Source of the DNA: Cellulomonas fulva
Lineage (GTDB): Bacteria > Actinomycetota > Actinomycetes > Actinomycetales > Cellulomonadaceae
Reading direction: 5' to 3'
Length of the DNA: 64,000 nt
NCBI RefSeq assembly: GCF_018531375.1
Contig: NZ_JAHBOH010000001.1
Span: forward strand, 558,001-622,000
Shown here: piece by piece, positions 1 to 8,193 of the stretch
How positions within the stretch are numbered: the stretch's first letter is position 1
Layout: each line of letters opens with the position of its first letter
The notes under the pieces: generated by a model
Databases searched by the model: none
Told to the model about the DNA's origin: nothing
The model's input: the letters and a program-made list of their open reading frames with translations, nothing else
Made by a program: the position numbers and the translations under genes

Positions 1-1863
1 GGCAAGCAGGTCGGCCAGGTTCTCGTGCGTCGACTCTCCGAAGACCACAGCGACTTGGCCGGCATCGTCCTGAAGTGCAAGCGGGACTACGTCGAGGCCA
101 CACGGCTCTGGAAGTCGCTCGACTTCAGGCCCCGCTCCGAGGTTCGCGGCCGCGGCAAGGATGGCGCAGTCCTCACCGTGTGGTGGTTGTCGAACAACAT
201 CCCCGATCTGTTCACTCTCGCCGACGAGCCATTGACGACGACAGTGGCCATCGACCACAACGTCTTCATCGACCTGGCCGTGCAGCGGGAACGCGCCGGC
301 GCCGAGCAGTCTCAGCCCCTGGAGGCTGACTGGATCCGCGACCAAGTCACCCTGAAGGTCACCGCCGAGTCGTTCCGCGAGGCCGCTGCAAACCCAGATG
401 CGCAGATGCGGGTGCGACAGATGACGGCGCTAGCCGGCTTCGAGGCCTTGGACTACCCGCCAAGTGCACACGCGAAGGCAAAGGACGAGTGGGAGCGCGC
501 GGTCGGCGTCGTCCCGGCCAAGGACCGCAGCGACTGCAGCCACATCATCAGCGCCGCAGCAGCGGGCGTGAAGATCCTCGTCACCCGTGATGATCGCATG
601 ATTCGCACCTACGCACCGGCGGCCGCCAGCGTCTTCGGGATGCGAGTTCTTCACCCGCTGGACCTGATTGTCCACCTCGACGAGCTCGCAGACGCGTCCC
701 GCTATCAACCTGCGGCCCTGCGCGGGACCGGGTTCCAGGTAGCCGTGCGCGGCAGCGGCCACGAGGAGGAACTCGACGCGCTCCTCAGCAACGCGACCGG
801 TGAGCGCAGGACCGCGTTCCACTCACTCTTGCGGCGTATCGGTGCCGATGCTGCTGCGACGCGCTGGTGGGTGCGCGATCCCGACGGCGGAACGGTGGCC
901 GCATGGGCGACCATCTCTCGGGACTCGGAGAGCGAGCTCGAGATCCCATTGCTGCGGTCCGTACCGTCCACGGTGGGGATGACGGTGGCGAAGCTCATCG
1001 CGTTCCAACTCAGGAAGGACGCGGTAGCGCAAGGGCTGAAGCGCATCCGTGTGAGCGACCCGCACCTGTCGGTGCACACTCGAGTCGACCTGCTGACTGA
1101 AGGCTACCGAGAGATTGACGGGCAGCTCGAGGCGGCCGTGCTCGACGTCCGCAACCGTTCGGAAGCCGTCGAGTCCCTGAGCAAACAGACACTGCTTGGC
1201 CGGCACGTTCGGGAGGCCGTGCAGGATGCGACTACCCCTGACCGGGTGGTCTTACTCGAACGGGCGCTGTGGCCGGCGAAGCTGCTCGACAGCGACCTGC
1301 CGTCATACCTGGTCGCTATCCAACCCGTCTGGGCACGTGAGCTGTTCGCTCTGCACGACACCCTGTGGCCAGAACCGAGTCTGCTGAAACTCAGCCGCGA
1401 GCACGTTTACTACCGCACGCCGGGCGGTTCTCCACGCCCTCCCGCACGGATCGCCTGGTACGCGTCCGGTACTGGCAAGCGAGGTATAGGCGCCGTTGTC
1501 GCGGTGTCCCACATGGTCGACGTCGACACCGCACCCCCCGTGCAGTTGTACAACAGGTACCGCCGCCTCGGGGTCTACAGCCGCGAGAACGTGGCTGCGG
1601 CAGAGCGGGACGGGGTCGCGACGGCACTGCGGTTCGTCGACACCGAGAACCTTCCGCACCCTGTCGCGTTCGATCGGCTGTGGACACTCCCCGGCGCGGC
1701 CAAGGAGACGACGCTGCAGTCTCCGTTGGAGATCTCCGGCGAGTTCTTCGGCTCGATCTATGACGCCGGCACGCGGAGGCTCGCTGGACCCATGCAGCGA
1801 GCCTCCGGCTCGGGCGCTGACTCTTCCGGCGCCAGGACACCGGTCCATAACGCACAGACTTGA
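1..1863 (+). CDS. GNAT-PIN-GNAT-ASCH-like multidomain protein, 5' end outside window
   Basis: The frame is open from base 1. A GTG at 25 could be read as a start, but the eight codons before it (GKQVGQVL) continue a GNAT acetyl-CoA-binding turn, so the gene begins upstream and is cut by the window edge. In-window residues 1-65 are the end of a GNAT domain. Residues about 80-230 look like a PIN nuclease: VAIDHNVF with the first Asp, DRSDCSHI with later acids, and LVTRDD. Residues about 240-390 resemble a second GNAT-like fold, and about 440-600 an ASCH/PUA-like domain. PIN domains are usually Mg-dependent RNases and ASCH domains bind RNA or modified nucleotides, so an RNA-directed conflict function is inferred. 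The gene converges on an ASCH gene 94 nt away, beside a Gabija pair. Its substrate is unknown. Codon use is less GC-biased than in the core genome. Confidence 0.7.
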   Translation, partial: GKQVGQVLVRRLSEDHSDLAGIVLKCKRDYVEATRLWKSLDFRPRSEVRGRGKDGAVLTVWWLSNNIPDLFTLADEPLTTTVAIDHNVFIDLAVQRERAGAEQSQPLEADWIRDQVTLKVTAESFREAAANPDAQMRVRQMTALAGFEALDYPPSAHAKAKDEWERAVGVVPAKDRSDCSHIISAAAAGVKILVTRDDRMIRTYAPAAASVFGMRVLHPLDLIVHLDELADASRYQPAALRGTGFQVAVRGSGHEEELDALLSNATGERRTAFHSLLRRIGADAAATRWWVRDPDGGTVAAWATISRDSESELEIPLLRSVPSTVGMTVAKLIAFQLRKDAVAQGLKRIRVSDPHLSVHTRVDLLTEGYREIDGQLEAAVLDVRNRSEAVESLSKQTLLGRHVREAVQDATTPDRVVLLERALWPAKLLDSDLPSYLVAIQPVWARELFALHDTLWPEPSLLKLSREHVYYRTPGGSPRPPARIAWYASGTGKRGIGAVVAVSHMVDVDTAPPVQLYNRYRRLGVYSRENVAAAERDGVATALRFVDTENLPHPVAFDRLWTLPGAAKETTLQSPLEISGEFFGSIYDAGTRRLAGPMQRASGSGADSSGARTPVHNAQT

Positions 1864-1957
1864 GCACCTAACGCCTGAGTCGCTTGGCCAAAGACCGGGT
1901 TGCAGACTTGCGGGCATCACGGCGAACTGGCCATCAGTGCAGCCGGGGCGAGCGGAG

Positions 1958-2383
1958 TCAGGGCGCGAGTGTCAGCACTTCGCGCAACCGCGTGCTGACT
2001 TGGCCATTGGTGCCCGCTGGATTCAGCTGCAGATACGCGAAGCTCTGGGGAGCGACGAGAGCCGGGTCGAGAGCGGTCAGCTCAATCGGTCGGACCAGTC
2101 GCCGAGCATCTTGAACCAGGATGCCGACGGCGAACTTCCTGCCCTGGTAGTACTCGCGGTAGGCGGCTCGTGCGATACCAGCGTGCGCCTTGTGGGCCTC
2201 CCACAGTGCACTCGGACTCGCGACTTGCTGGCCCGCCACCTCGAAGACACCGATGATGCGCCCAACCGGCATCGTCGCGTAGATGAGCACGGTCGTCACG
2301 TCGGGGGCGAGGCGGCGCTTACGGAACTCCACGAGCTTGGTCTGCTCGAGGATCGCCTCGGCGAAGTGGGGACGGATCGACAT
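1958..2383 (-). CDS. small ASCH-domain protein
   Basis: The 141-residue product starts MSIRPHFAEAILEQTK and contains VEFRKRR, the basic segment typical of ASCH proteins, then a VLIYATMPVGRIIGVFEV strand pair and a FAVGI strand. It is essentially a single ASCH domain, a PUA-like fold that binds RNA or nucleotides and in some members hydrolyses N4-acetylcytidine. The frame is open further upstream. The ATG at 2383 was chosen because homology-like sequence begins there; in-frame GTG codons just before it are alternatives, and no convincing ribosome binding site decides. It converges on the PIN/GNAT gene and lies 431 nt from gajB. A partner role with the PIN chimera, such as antitoxin or modifier, is only inferred from proximity. 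Confidence 0.7.
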   Translation of the reverse strand: MSIRPHFAEAILEQTKLVEFRKRRLAPDVTTVLIYATMPVGRIIGVFEVAGQQVASPSALWEAHKAHAGIARAAYREYYQGRKFAVGILVQDARRLVRPIELTALDPALVAPQSFAYLQLNPAGTNGQVSTRLREVLTLAP

Positions 2384-2536
2384 CACTGCGACCCGGCCGG
2401 CGTCCGGAACCACCACGCTCCTTCGACCTCCTAGCTCGCTCGACATCCATCTCGTGCCACACCTGCGCATCTGTGCGGTGTCGCATCGGAGATGGCGCGA
2501 GCCTCGCGATGCGATTGCCTGCGCGCACATCCTGCA

Positions 2537-2562
2537 CCAGACCGCCGACTACGGCGGTCTGG
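2537..2562. terminator. perfect 11-bp hairpin downstream of gajB
   Basis: CCAGACCGCCG pairs perfectly with CGGCGGTCTGG around a 4-nt loop. It lies about 250 nt past the gajB stop. There is no T-run, so it could be an intrinsic terminator of the GC-rich kind or an operator-like palindrome. Confidence 0.4.
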
Positions 2563-2625
2563 CCTGCCGATGGTGGCTGATTCATGTGTCCGGAACCTGG
2601 GGCCGAGCTCCGGTCCGGATGCACG

Positions 2626-2651
2626 ACGGGCCCGCGCACACGAGGGCCCGT
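2626..2651. terminator. 8-bp hairpin downstream of gajB
   Basis: ACGGGCCC pairs with GGGCCCGT around a 10-nt loop. It is followed on the plus strand by a pyrimidine-rich tract (CTTCCCTTCC). It is a candidate terminator or transcript-end structure 160 nt beyond gajB. Confidence 0.35.
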
Positions 2652-2814
2652 CTTCCCTTCCATGTTGCTCAGCTAAACGGGTCTTTCGTCGGCTCGATCC
2701 GATGTCTGCGGTGTGCGCGCTCGGCTCCGCGGACGATCGGCCTAGTACGAGGCGAGGTCGGACGAGCACTGACCTGCCGCTGTACGTCTCGCGTGAGGCG
2801 GAGTTGGCGCTCGT

Positions 2815-4365
2815 CTAGACATGAGCGTCGAAGGCGCGCACTTCGGCGGTGCGTCGGCGCGCCCGGGTGCAGGCGACGTAGAGCTTGCGGTGGGTGTCCT
2901 CGGTGATCGAGAGCCCGGAGGCGAGCGCCTCGCGCTCCGAGCCGCTCAGCTGGACACCCACGGCGTCCCACTCGCCCCCTTTGGCCTGGTGAGTGGTCAA
3001 CCCGGGCAGCGGGCGCCCGGAGTACCGCAGTCGGGACTGGATCAGCGCGAGCCGGTCCGTGTGCCGGTAGTGCGGCGCGCGCAGGAGCCGTGGCGACACC
3101 GTCGCGATCACCTCTACGAGCTGCCGGTACGCCGCGATGACCGAGTCCTTGTCACCGGCCCGGAGGGTCTCGGCCACGGCCTGAAGGGCCGGTTCGAGCA
3201 AGCGAGGGACGTCGCGGTCCTGGATCGCCAGGACTGTTAGTGCGTCGTTCAGGTATGTAGCGTCGAGGTCGAAGATCGTGCGCGTGACGTGGTTCAGCAG
3301 CAACGTCGCCGCCGCCTCCTCGTAGCCGCCCTTGAAGCCGTGGAACGCGAGCGGAAGCACCCCCTCGCCGAGGTCCCACAGCGGCTTCCACCACAGCCCG
3401 AGTACCACGTCGAGATCCTTGAGGTCGGTCGCCGCGTCGTCTACGGGCAACGTGATGCCCGCGCCAGCTCGCAGGTCGGTCGCGAGTCGCCCCTGTTCGG
3501 CCGTGTCCCAGCGGAAGGAGGTGCTCAGTGATGCAGTGACTGCACCGGAGCGTGCAATCAGATCGGGGACGACGTGCGGCTTCGCGCCCCGGAACACGTA
3601 GAGCGCCTGCCAGGGGTCGCCGACCATCGTGACGGCGACGCCGCCGCGGATCGCTGCTTCGATGACCGCGATGTCGAGGTCGTTCGCGTCGAACACCTCG
3701 TCCACAACGAGCGCGCGCGTCGTCGTTGCCAGCCGGCTCGTGACGAACGCGTCGATCTCCGGCACGGCCAGAGCTTGCGCGAGGACCTCGCGGACGTCCT
3801 CATGAGTGCAGATACCCTCGCGGAGCCGCGGAAGGATCTCAGTGATCGGGACTGCTGATCGTCGTTCCGCCACGAAGCCAGTCTCGATGCGAACGTCCTT
3901 GCCGACGACGGTGAGCCGGTAGGCCGTGCGGTTGAACTGCTTGCTGCCGAATGAAGTCCAGCTGTCCTTGACGTCAAGCCGGATGTCGCCGTCCGGCCAC
4001 AGACGCTGCTGGTTCGGCCAGACGAGCAGCCCCGCGAGAAGGGTGTCGTGGAGCACGTCGTGCATGATCGAGTCGAGTGTGACGATGCGATGGGGCCAGG
4101 TCACTGCGCCGATCCCCCACAGGCGCTGGACGCGGCGACGCAGGTTGCGCGTAGCAGCCCGAGTGAAGCTGACCGCGGCGACCGCGCGAGGATCCTCGCG
4201 ATGCGCCGGGTCGAACCGCTGGACGCCGAAGCGGTGAGCCGATGTCGTGGTCTTGCCCGACCCAGGGCCGGCTTCGATGAACAGGTTGTGGTCGCGCGTT
4301 GCCGCGGCAGTGCGCTGCTCTTCGGTCAGGGTGCTGAGCGCGCCTGCCGGGGCTGTACTGCTCAC
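2815..4365 (-). CDS. gajB: Gabija GajB-like UvrD/REP helicase
   Basis: The 516-aa SF1A helicase has Walker A GPGSGKTT at residues 33-40, motif Ia [13 protein letters not shown] (66-78), Walker B VDEVFD (221-226), motif [15 protein letters not shown] (249-260), a Gly-Leu-Thr-Thr-His-Gln motif V region and motif [12 protein letters not shown] near the C-terminus. The length is close to known GajB proteins (about 500 aa) and shorter than full UvrD. It starts inside the stop of gajA (ATGA overlap), the arrangement expected of a Gabija operon. In Gabija, GajB is thought to sense or be activated by DNA ends and act with the GajA nuclease against phage. Walker B has V-F after DE, where UvrD has the DEXQ motif. 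Composition is less GC-rich than the flanking chromosome. Confidence 0.85.
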   Translation of the reverse strand: MSSTAPAGALSTLTEEQRTAAATRDHNLFIEAGPGSGKTTTSAHRFGVQRFDPAHREDPRAVAAVSFTRAATRNLRRRVQRLWGIGAVTWPHRIVTLDSIMHDVLHDTLLAGLLVWPNQQRLWPDGDIRLDVKDSWTSFGSKQFNRTAYRLTVVGKDVRIETGFVAERRSAVPITEILPRLREGICTHEDVREVLAQALAVPEIDAFVTSRLATTTRALVVDEVFDANDLDIAVIEAAIRGGVAVTMVGDPWQALYVFRGAKPHVVPDLIARSGAVTASLSTSFRWDTAEQGRLATDLRAGAGITLPVDDAATDLKDLDVVLGLWWKPLWDLGEGVLPLAFHGFKGGYEEAAATLLLNHVTRTIFDLDATYLNDALTVLAIQDRDVPRLLEPALQAVAETLRAGDKDSVIAAYRQLVEVIATVSPRLLRAPHYRHTDRLALIQSRLRYSGRPLPGLTTHQAKGGEWDAVGVQLSGSEREALASGLSITEDTHRKLYVACTRARRRTAEVRAFDAHV

Positions 4366-6314
4366 GATGCGCCAAGATCGTCCGGATCCAGCTGGTCGTC
4401 GGTCGGCTGTGGGAACGTAGCGGCGGGATCGGCGTACAGGAAGTCGAACGCGGCGCGCAGCGGGTCCGGCACCGTGACCGCGGTGCCGCCCGTCGAGCGC
4501 GCGGCGCGGATTCGCCCGGCGACGGCGAGGGCGAACTCGGCCTTGCGGCGTGCCGCGGGGCCTGCAGGCAAGGTCTGCTCCCCGCGCTTCTTTGCGGAGC
4601 GGAACAGCTCGTTCACGGCCTCGGGGGTCACCGGGTCCGGTGGGGTGACCTCGATGTCCTCAAGCGCGGCCGCGACCATTGCCTCGTTGCCGACGGTGAG
4701 CTGCGGCTCGAGGGTTGGGTGGCTGGTCTCGAACCGGACAACGTCGGGGTCGAACTCTGACGCCCAAGACGGGGGCGAGGGTGTCGCCGCAAACTCGAGG
4801 TCGCTGTCGCGCAGCACGACGAGCCGGGTGCAGAGCTCGTGGTCGCGCGTGGCAAGCAGACGCGGGGCCCACGGACCGACCTTCGTTCCCATGGGGATGA
4901 TGCTCAGGGCATCGATGAAAGCCTGCCGGTCGTTGTCGGCGCCCGCCCACACCCATCCAAGCTCGCGCGCGATGGCCGCCTCCGTGATGCCTTCGACGAG
5001 CATCAGACGGTCGGCGAAGATCGCCGCGGACCGGGATGCGTCCAGGTGCAGCCGGGTCATGCGGAGCACCTCTTCGCGGTTCGTTATCGGGATGTCCGCA
5101 ACGGGGCGGGTCACGCGGCTTCCAGACTTGTCTCGGCGGACGACGACCACCTCCTCCGGATCGCACGAGGTGATGATGTCGGTCGCGTGGCTGGACAAGA
5201 TGACCTGAAGCTCGGGGCGTTCCTGGACCTGTCGGCGAAGGTACCGGACCAGGGAGTGCTGCAGTTGGGGGTGCAAATGCGCCTCTGGCTCCTCGATGAG
5301 GACCGTGACGTGGAACGGGCCATTGGGGAAGAAGGAGTCCTCTGCACTCTCGCGCTCCGCCGCGGCTTGCTGAAGGACTCTGTCGAGGTCGTCGAAGTCG
5401 TGGGCGGGTGGTTCGGGCAGGAGCTCGCCGCCCGGCCCCGTGCCCGCGTTGCCGGTCAGTCCTGCGAACGCGCCGGCCGCGGCACTGGCTGCCGCAGCCT
5501 TGGTGGCGTCAGGGATCGCCGCCAGGGTGACCGCGATGTGCAGGAGGTTGACGTAGCCGAGGCCGACGACGTCGAGCGGTAGGGCGTTCTCGCGACCCTC
5601 GACGGTGGCGAGCATGAGCTCGAGCACCCGGGCGAGGTAGCGGTCGTCGACGACCTGTCCCCCGACGTATGGCCAGTTCCGGGACACCCCGGCGGACAGG
5701 GAACGCAGATGGTGCCCGACGCGCTCCTCGAGGCCCTGCAGAAGCCCATCCGTAGCGAGCGCCTCCAGCAGGCCCGAGGCGCGTCCGCGCAAACCGGATA
5801 GATCTCGTCCCCGGCCGCGGTTCTGCTGCTGCGCGCGCAGGAGCTCAACCAGGACGCGGGACTCGCGTCGTGCCAGCTCGTCCAGGGGATTGCGCCACGC
5901 CGGCAGGTACACAAGGAGGGTCTTGTCCTCCACGTCGCTCGCGACGAGGGTCTGGGTGCTGATCGAGCCCAGATCTCGTCGCAGGGTCTTGCTCCAGGAC
6001 GCGGCGACGGTGCCGGGGGCATTCCGGCCGCTTTGAGTCTGTAGCTGACGACCGAGGGGGCCTTCTGCGGCGCCCGGGCCGGCGAACGAGTACTCGACCT
6101 CGATGTCGCGCTCGCCGGCTCCGAGCGCGGCGGCAGACAGTCTCGGCAGGTGCGGAAACTTCTGGCGGTGCCCGAGGTAGATCGCGTCACCCAGCGTCGT
6201 CTTCCCGGCCGAGTTGGCACCCACGAGTACGGCGAAACGACCGGGCAGCGCCAGTTCGAGTTCTCCGTCGGCGGCGCCCCGCAGGCCCCGCACACGAAGC
6301 CGGCTGAGGTGCAT
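4362..6314 (-). CDS. gajA: Gabija GajA-like OLD-family ATPase/Toprim endonuclease
   Basis: The 650-aa protein has an N-terminal ABC-type ATPase with Walker A GANSAGKT (32-39), Walker [12 protein letters not shown] (341-351) and an SSHATD H-loop (374-379). A Toprim nuclease follows, with VEGITE (440-445) and the DSD pair in LRDSD (501-505), both metal-binding motifs. This order defines the OLD family; pairing with an adjacent UvrD helicase makes it a class 2 OLD, i.e. Gabija. GajA nicks DNA, and in studied systems NTP depletion releases that activity. It is longer than the prototype (about 580 aa), with an Ala-rich insert near 265-300. The ATG at 6314 fits the start of the ATPase beta strand. 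It forms a two-gene operon with gajB and lies close to tRNA-Thr, a common island boundary. Confidence 0.85.
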   Translation of the reverse strand: MHLSRLRVRGLRGAADGELELALPGRFAVLVGANSAGKTTLGDAIYLGHRQKFPHLPRLSAAALGAGERDIEVEYSFAGPGAAEGPLGRQLQTQSGRNAPGTVAASWSKTLRRDLGSISTQTLVASDVEDKTLLVYLPAWRNPLDELARRESRVLVELLRAQQQNRGRGRDLSGLRGRASGLLEALATDGLLQGLEERVGHHLRSLSAGVSRNWPYVGGQVVDDRYLARVLELMLATVEGRENALPLDVVGLGYVNLLHIAVTLAAIPDATKAAAASAAAGAFAGLTGNAGTGPGGELLPEPPAHDFDDLDRVLQQAAAERESAEDSFFPNGPFHVTVLIEEPEAHLHPQLQHSLVRYLRRQVQERPELQVILSSHATDIITSCDPEEVVVVRRDKSGSRVTRPVADIPITNREEVLRMTRLHLDASRSAAIFADRLMLVEGITEAAIARELGWVWAGADNDRQAFIDALSIIPMGTKVGPWAPRLLATRDHELCTRLVVLRDSDLEFAATPSPPSWASEFDPDVVRFETSHPTLEPQLTVGNEAMVAAALEDIEVTPPDPVTPEAVNELFRSAKKRGEQTLPAGPAARRKAEFALAVAGRIRAARSTGGTAVTVPDPLRAAFDFLYADPAATFPQPTDDQLDPDDLGAS

Positions 6315-6817
6315 CGTGCTGATCCTCCCAGGATGGTGGCCGCGGTCGGCGCCTGACCCGCAGGATAGAGGCCGGGCCGTGATCTCCGGGCGCGGATCGG
6401 CGGTACCGAGCGAGCCCGGAGCCGCTGCGCCTGGTGACGCGAGCGGCCTCGCGGCCCCCCACGGTTGCGGGGCGTTCCGCGGAGCTCGCGCTCCGGGTGC
6501 GCGTCCAGCTGGTCACCTTCCTCCGGCGCGATGTCCACAACGGTGGCAACAAACCCGTGCCCCCGTCCGAGCGCCAAGGTGAGCAGCGCCGCGCCGTAGC
6601 CGGAGATGGACTCGCCAACGCTGCGCAGGCCATCCACGACTGCCGCGCACACGGGTCGCTCCACCCAGGCGGGTTTGAGGTCGGCGGCGCGCCGAGACGG
6701 CACGCGAGGCAGGGTGGTCAGCCTCTTAGGCCCGGGTCCGGATCAGGCCGTTGACCGCCTGTGCGATCCCGATTCCAAAGAATGCGGGCTGCATGACGGC
6801 GGTCCACAGCTGAGGAG
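6315..6817. other. 503-nt stretch between gajA and tRNA-Thr; possible gene remnant
   Basis: This should contain the gajA promoter on the minus strand. A minus-strand frame beginning with GTG near 6703 encodes about 75 residues of protein-like sequence (AADLKPAWVERPV, then GYGAALLTLALGRGHGF and [14 protein letters not shown]). It has no stop before running antisense-free into gajA in another frame. It may be a decayed N-terminal fragment of a former gene, but I do not recognise the family. No integrase, transposase or excisionase is visible here, although one would be expected near an island end. Confidence 0.35.
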
Positions 6818-6890
6818 AGCCGCCTGTCGGACTCGAACCGACAACCTACGCATTACAAGTGCGTTGCGCTACCAATTGCGCCAAGGCGGC
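6818..6890 (-). tRNA. tRNA-Thr(TGT)
   Basis: It reads 5'-3' on the minus strand from 6890. The acceptor GCCGCCT pairs with AGGCGGC, the D stem is GCGC/GCGC with loop AATTGGTA, the anticodon arm is ACGCA-CTTGTAA-TGCGT with anticodon TGT, the variable loop is AGGTT, and the T arm is GTCGG-TTCGAGT-CCGAC. The discriminator is T and CCA is not encoded. All stems pair perfectly, so it should be functional and decode ACA. The D-arm sequence differs from the nearby remnant, suggesting it is not a simple duplicate and may have arrived with the island. Confidence 0.93.
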
Positions 6891-7023
6891 ATGTGCGCCG
6901 CGTGCCGGCAGAAGCCGGGGGCAGAGCACCGGCACAGGGTGACACAGCACCCCTTCGGGCGTGCAACCCAAACCCCGCCCCGCAGGTACACGAAGCGGCT
7001 GTGACAAGCCAGAACCCGGCAAA

Positions 7024-7058
7024 AAGGGAAGTGCTCTGGCCGACTGAGCTAAGGAGGC
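7024..7058 (-). pseudogene. 5' half of a tRNA gene broken in the anticodon loop (probably tRNA-Thr)
   Basis: From 7058 on the minus strand the sequence has a normal tRNA 5' half: acceptor strand GCCTCCT, TA, D stem GCTC/GAGC with loop AGTCGGCCA, A, the 5' anticodon strand CTTCC and the loop start CTT. After this point the next bases do not form the matching GGAAG strand, and no T arm follows before the intact tRNA-Thr about 130 nt on. The 5' half resembles actinobacterial threonine tRNAs (identity inferred). The break in the anticodon loop is where tRNA-targeting elements commonly recombine, so this is read as the chromosomal half of a disrupted integration target. Confidence 0.75.
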
Positions 7059-7074
7059 GGTGGGCGCCCAGACT

Positions 7075-7125
7075 ACCGACGGCCCGGCACGCGGGTCCCG
7101 CGGGACCGCGTGCCGGGCCGTCGGT
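7075..7125. terminator. long perfect palindrome after the DsbA-like gene
   Basis: ACCGACGGCCCGGCACGCG at 7075-7093 pairs with its complement at 7107-7125, and the inner GGTCCC/GGGACC also pairs, giving a stem of about 24 bp with almost no loop. It begins 8 nt after the stop of the minus-strand gene ending at 7133. It most likely terminates that transcript and insulates it from the tRNA region. Confidence 0.8.
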
Positions 7126-7132
7126 GAGCGGG

Positions 7133-8068
7133 TCAGCCCTGCTTGGCGGCGACCGCGGCCTCGACCGCCGACTTGAGCTCGCCCTGCATGTACAGCGCGT
7201 TCCCGTCCCCGCCCTCGCCCGGCCAGTCCTCGCCGTCGATGAGCACCGTAGGCGTGCCCACGCGGCCTCGGTCGATCTGCATCTGGTTCGTCGCCGCGGC
7301 CACCCACGCGGCGAAGGTGCGCCAGGTGCCCGTCTTCTCGGTCTCGTCGTCGGCCACGGTGTACGTGCCCTCGACCGTGTCGGTGAAGGTGTCGGCCACC
7401 GCGGCCGGGACGCCGGCCTCGACCGCGATGTCGCGGATCTTGTCGTCGCTCAGGCCGCTCGTGTTCTCCGACGGCTGGTTCTCGTACAGCGCCGTGACGA
7501 ACGCGGTGAAGTGCTCCGGGTCCTGGTCCGCGACCACGGCGGCGGCGTTGGCCGTGCGGGACGAGTAGTTGGTGCCTTTGGACGTGCTGTCGAGGAAGGC
7601 GATCGGGCGGTAGTCGATCGTCACGCCGTCCTCGGCCGCGAGCGCCTCGAGGTCGGCCGAGTTGGCCGCGTCGAACTGGCCGCAGTAGGGGCACATGAAG
7701 TCGAAGTAGATCGTCACGACGACGTCGTCGGCGGCAGGCGCCTCGCCCACGCCGGCCGCGTTGACCGGGATGCCGCCCGTCTCCTGCGCGGTGGCGGGCG
7801 CGGTGACGTCCGCGAGCGCGGGCGCCACGACGTTCTCCGCACCTGCGCCGAAGACGGCCGAGGAGTAGCGCGCCTCGTTGTCCCGCTGCGACTTGACCGT
7901 GAAGCCGACGACGGCGACGACCGCCAGGACGATGACGACGAGCACGCTGATGCTGACGATCTTGTTGCGCTTGGCCTGGCGCTCCTGCTCCTTGCGCAGC
8001 TGCGCGGCCTTGGCGCGGGCGTCGGCCTGGCGCTGGGCCTTGGTCGGCTTCGGGTCGTTCGTGGGCAC
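7133..8068 (-). CDS. membrane-anchored DsbA-family thiol-disulfide oxidoreductase
   Basis: The 311-aa protein has a charged N-terminal cytoplasmic segment (residues 1-35, many K/R/Q), one transmembrane helix (about 37-57, VSISVLVVIVLAVVAVVGF) and an extracytoplasmic thioredoxin fold. The redox motif CPYC is at 126-129 in FDFMCPYCGQF, and a cis-Pro loop GTPTVLIDG comes near the C-terminus. This is the actinobacterial DsbA/MDSA type that oxidises secreted proteins. The GTG at 8068 is chosen because GAGGAG lies 7 nt upstream and the basic N-terminus precedes the helix; the open frame continues upstream but overlaps the kinase gene. The partner VKOR is not in the window. Transcription ends at the strong hairpin directly downstream. 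Confidence 0.85.
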   Translation of the reverse strand: MPTNDPKPTKAQRQADARAKAAQLRKEQERQAKRNKIVSISVLVVIVLAVVAVVGFTVKSQRDNEARYSSAVFGAGAENVVAPALADVTAPATAQETGGIPVNAAGVGEAPAADDVVVTIYFDFMCPYCGQFDAANSADLEALAAEDGVTIDYRPIAFLDSTSKGTNYSSRTANAAAVVADQDPEHFTAFVTALYENQPSENTSGLSDDKIRDIAVEAGVPAAVADTFTDTVEGTYTVADDETEKTGTWRTFAAWVAAATNQMQIDRGRVGTPTVLIDGEDWPGEGGDGNALYMQGELKSAVEAAVAAKQG

Positions 8069-8193
8069 GGGGTTCTCCTCGGTCGGTGACGACTGCCCAC
8101 AGAGTAGAGGGCGCAACCGTGCATCCGGGCTGCCCGCAGGTCCCGGATCCGTCGGGACGCGCAGGGCAGGCGCAGGGGAAGGCTCAGGGGCGC

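Larger units (their letters stand above)
2384..2814. other. 431-nt intergenic stretch in the island, no supported gene
   Basis: No frame here has recognisable protein features or a good start context. It contains two inverted repeats, at 2537-2562 and 2626-2651, and would hold the promoter of the minus-strand ASCH gene and the 3' end of the gajB transcript. The open frames seen on either strand look like chance high-GC frames. Confidence 0.5.

Noticed and set aside
2653..2660. CTTCCCTT as the other attachment site of the island
   Set aside because: The octamer matches the remnant tRNA break, but no tRNA 3' half surrounds it; an 8-nt match is expected by chance.
2384..2814. Possible small genes between the ASCH gene and gajB
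   Set aside because: Open frames on both strands lack start context, domain features and plausible composition.
6891..7058. Group I intron in a tRNA anticodon loop
   Set aside because: The break follows a T in the anticodon loop as such introns do, but no 3' exon (GGAAG strand and T arm) is found before the next, separate tRNA, and no intron core was seen.
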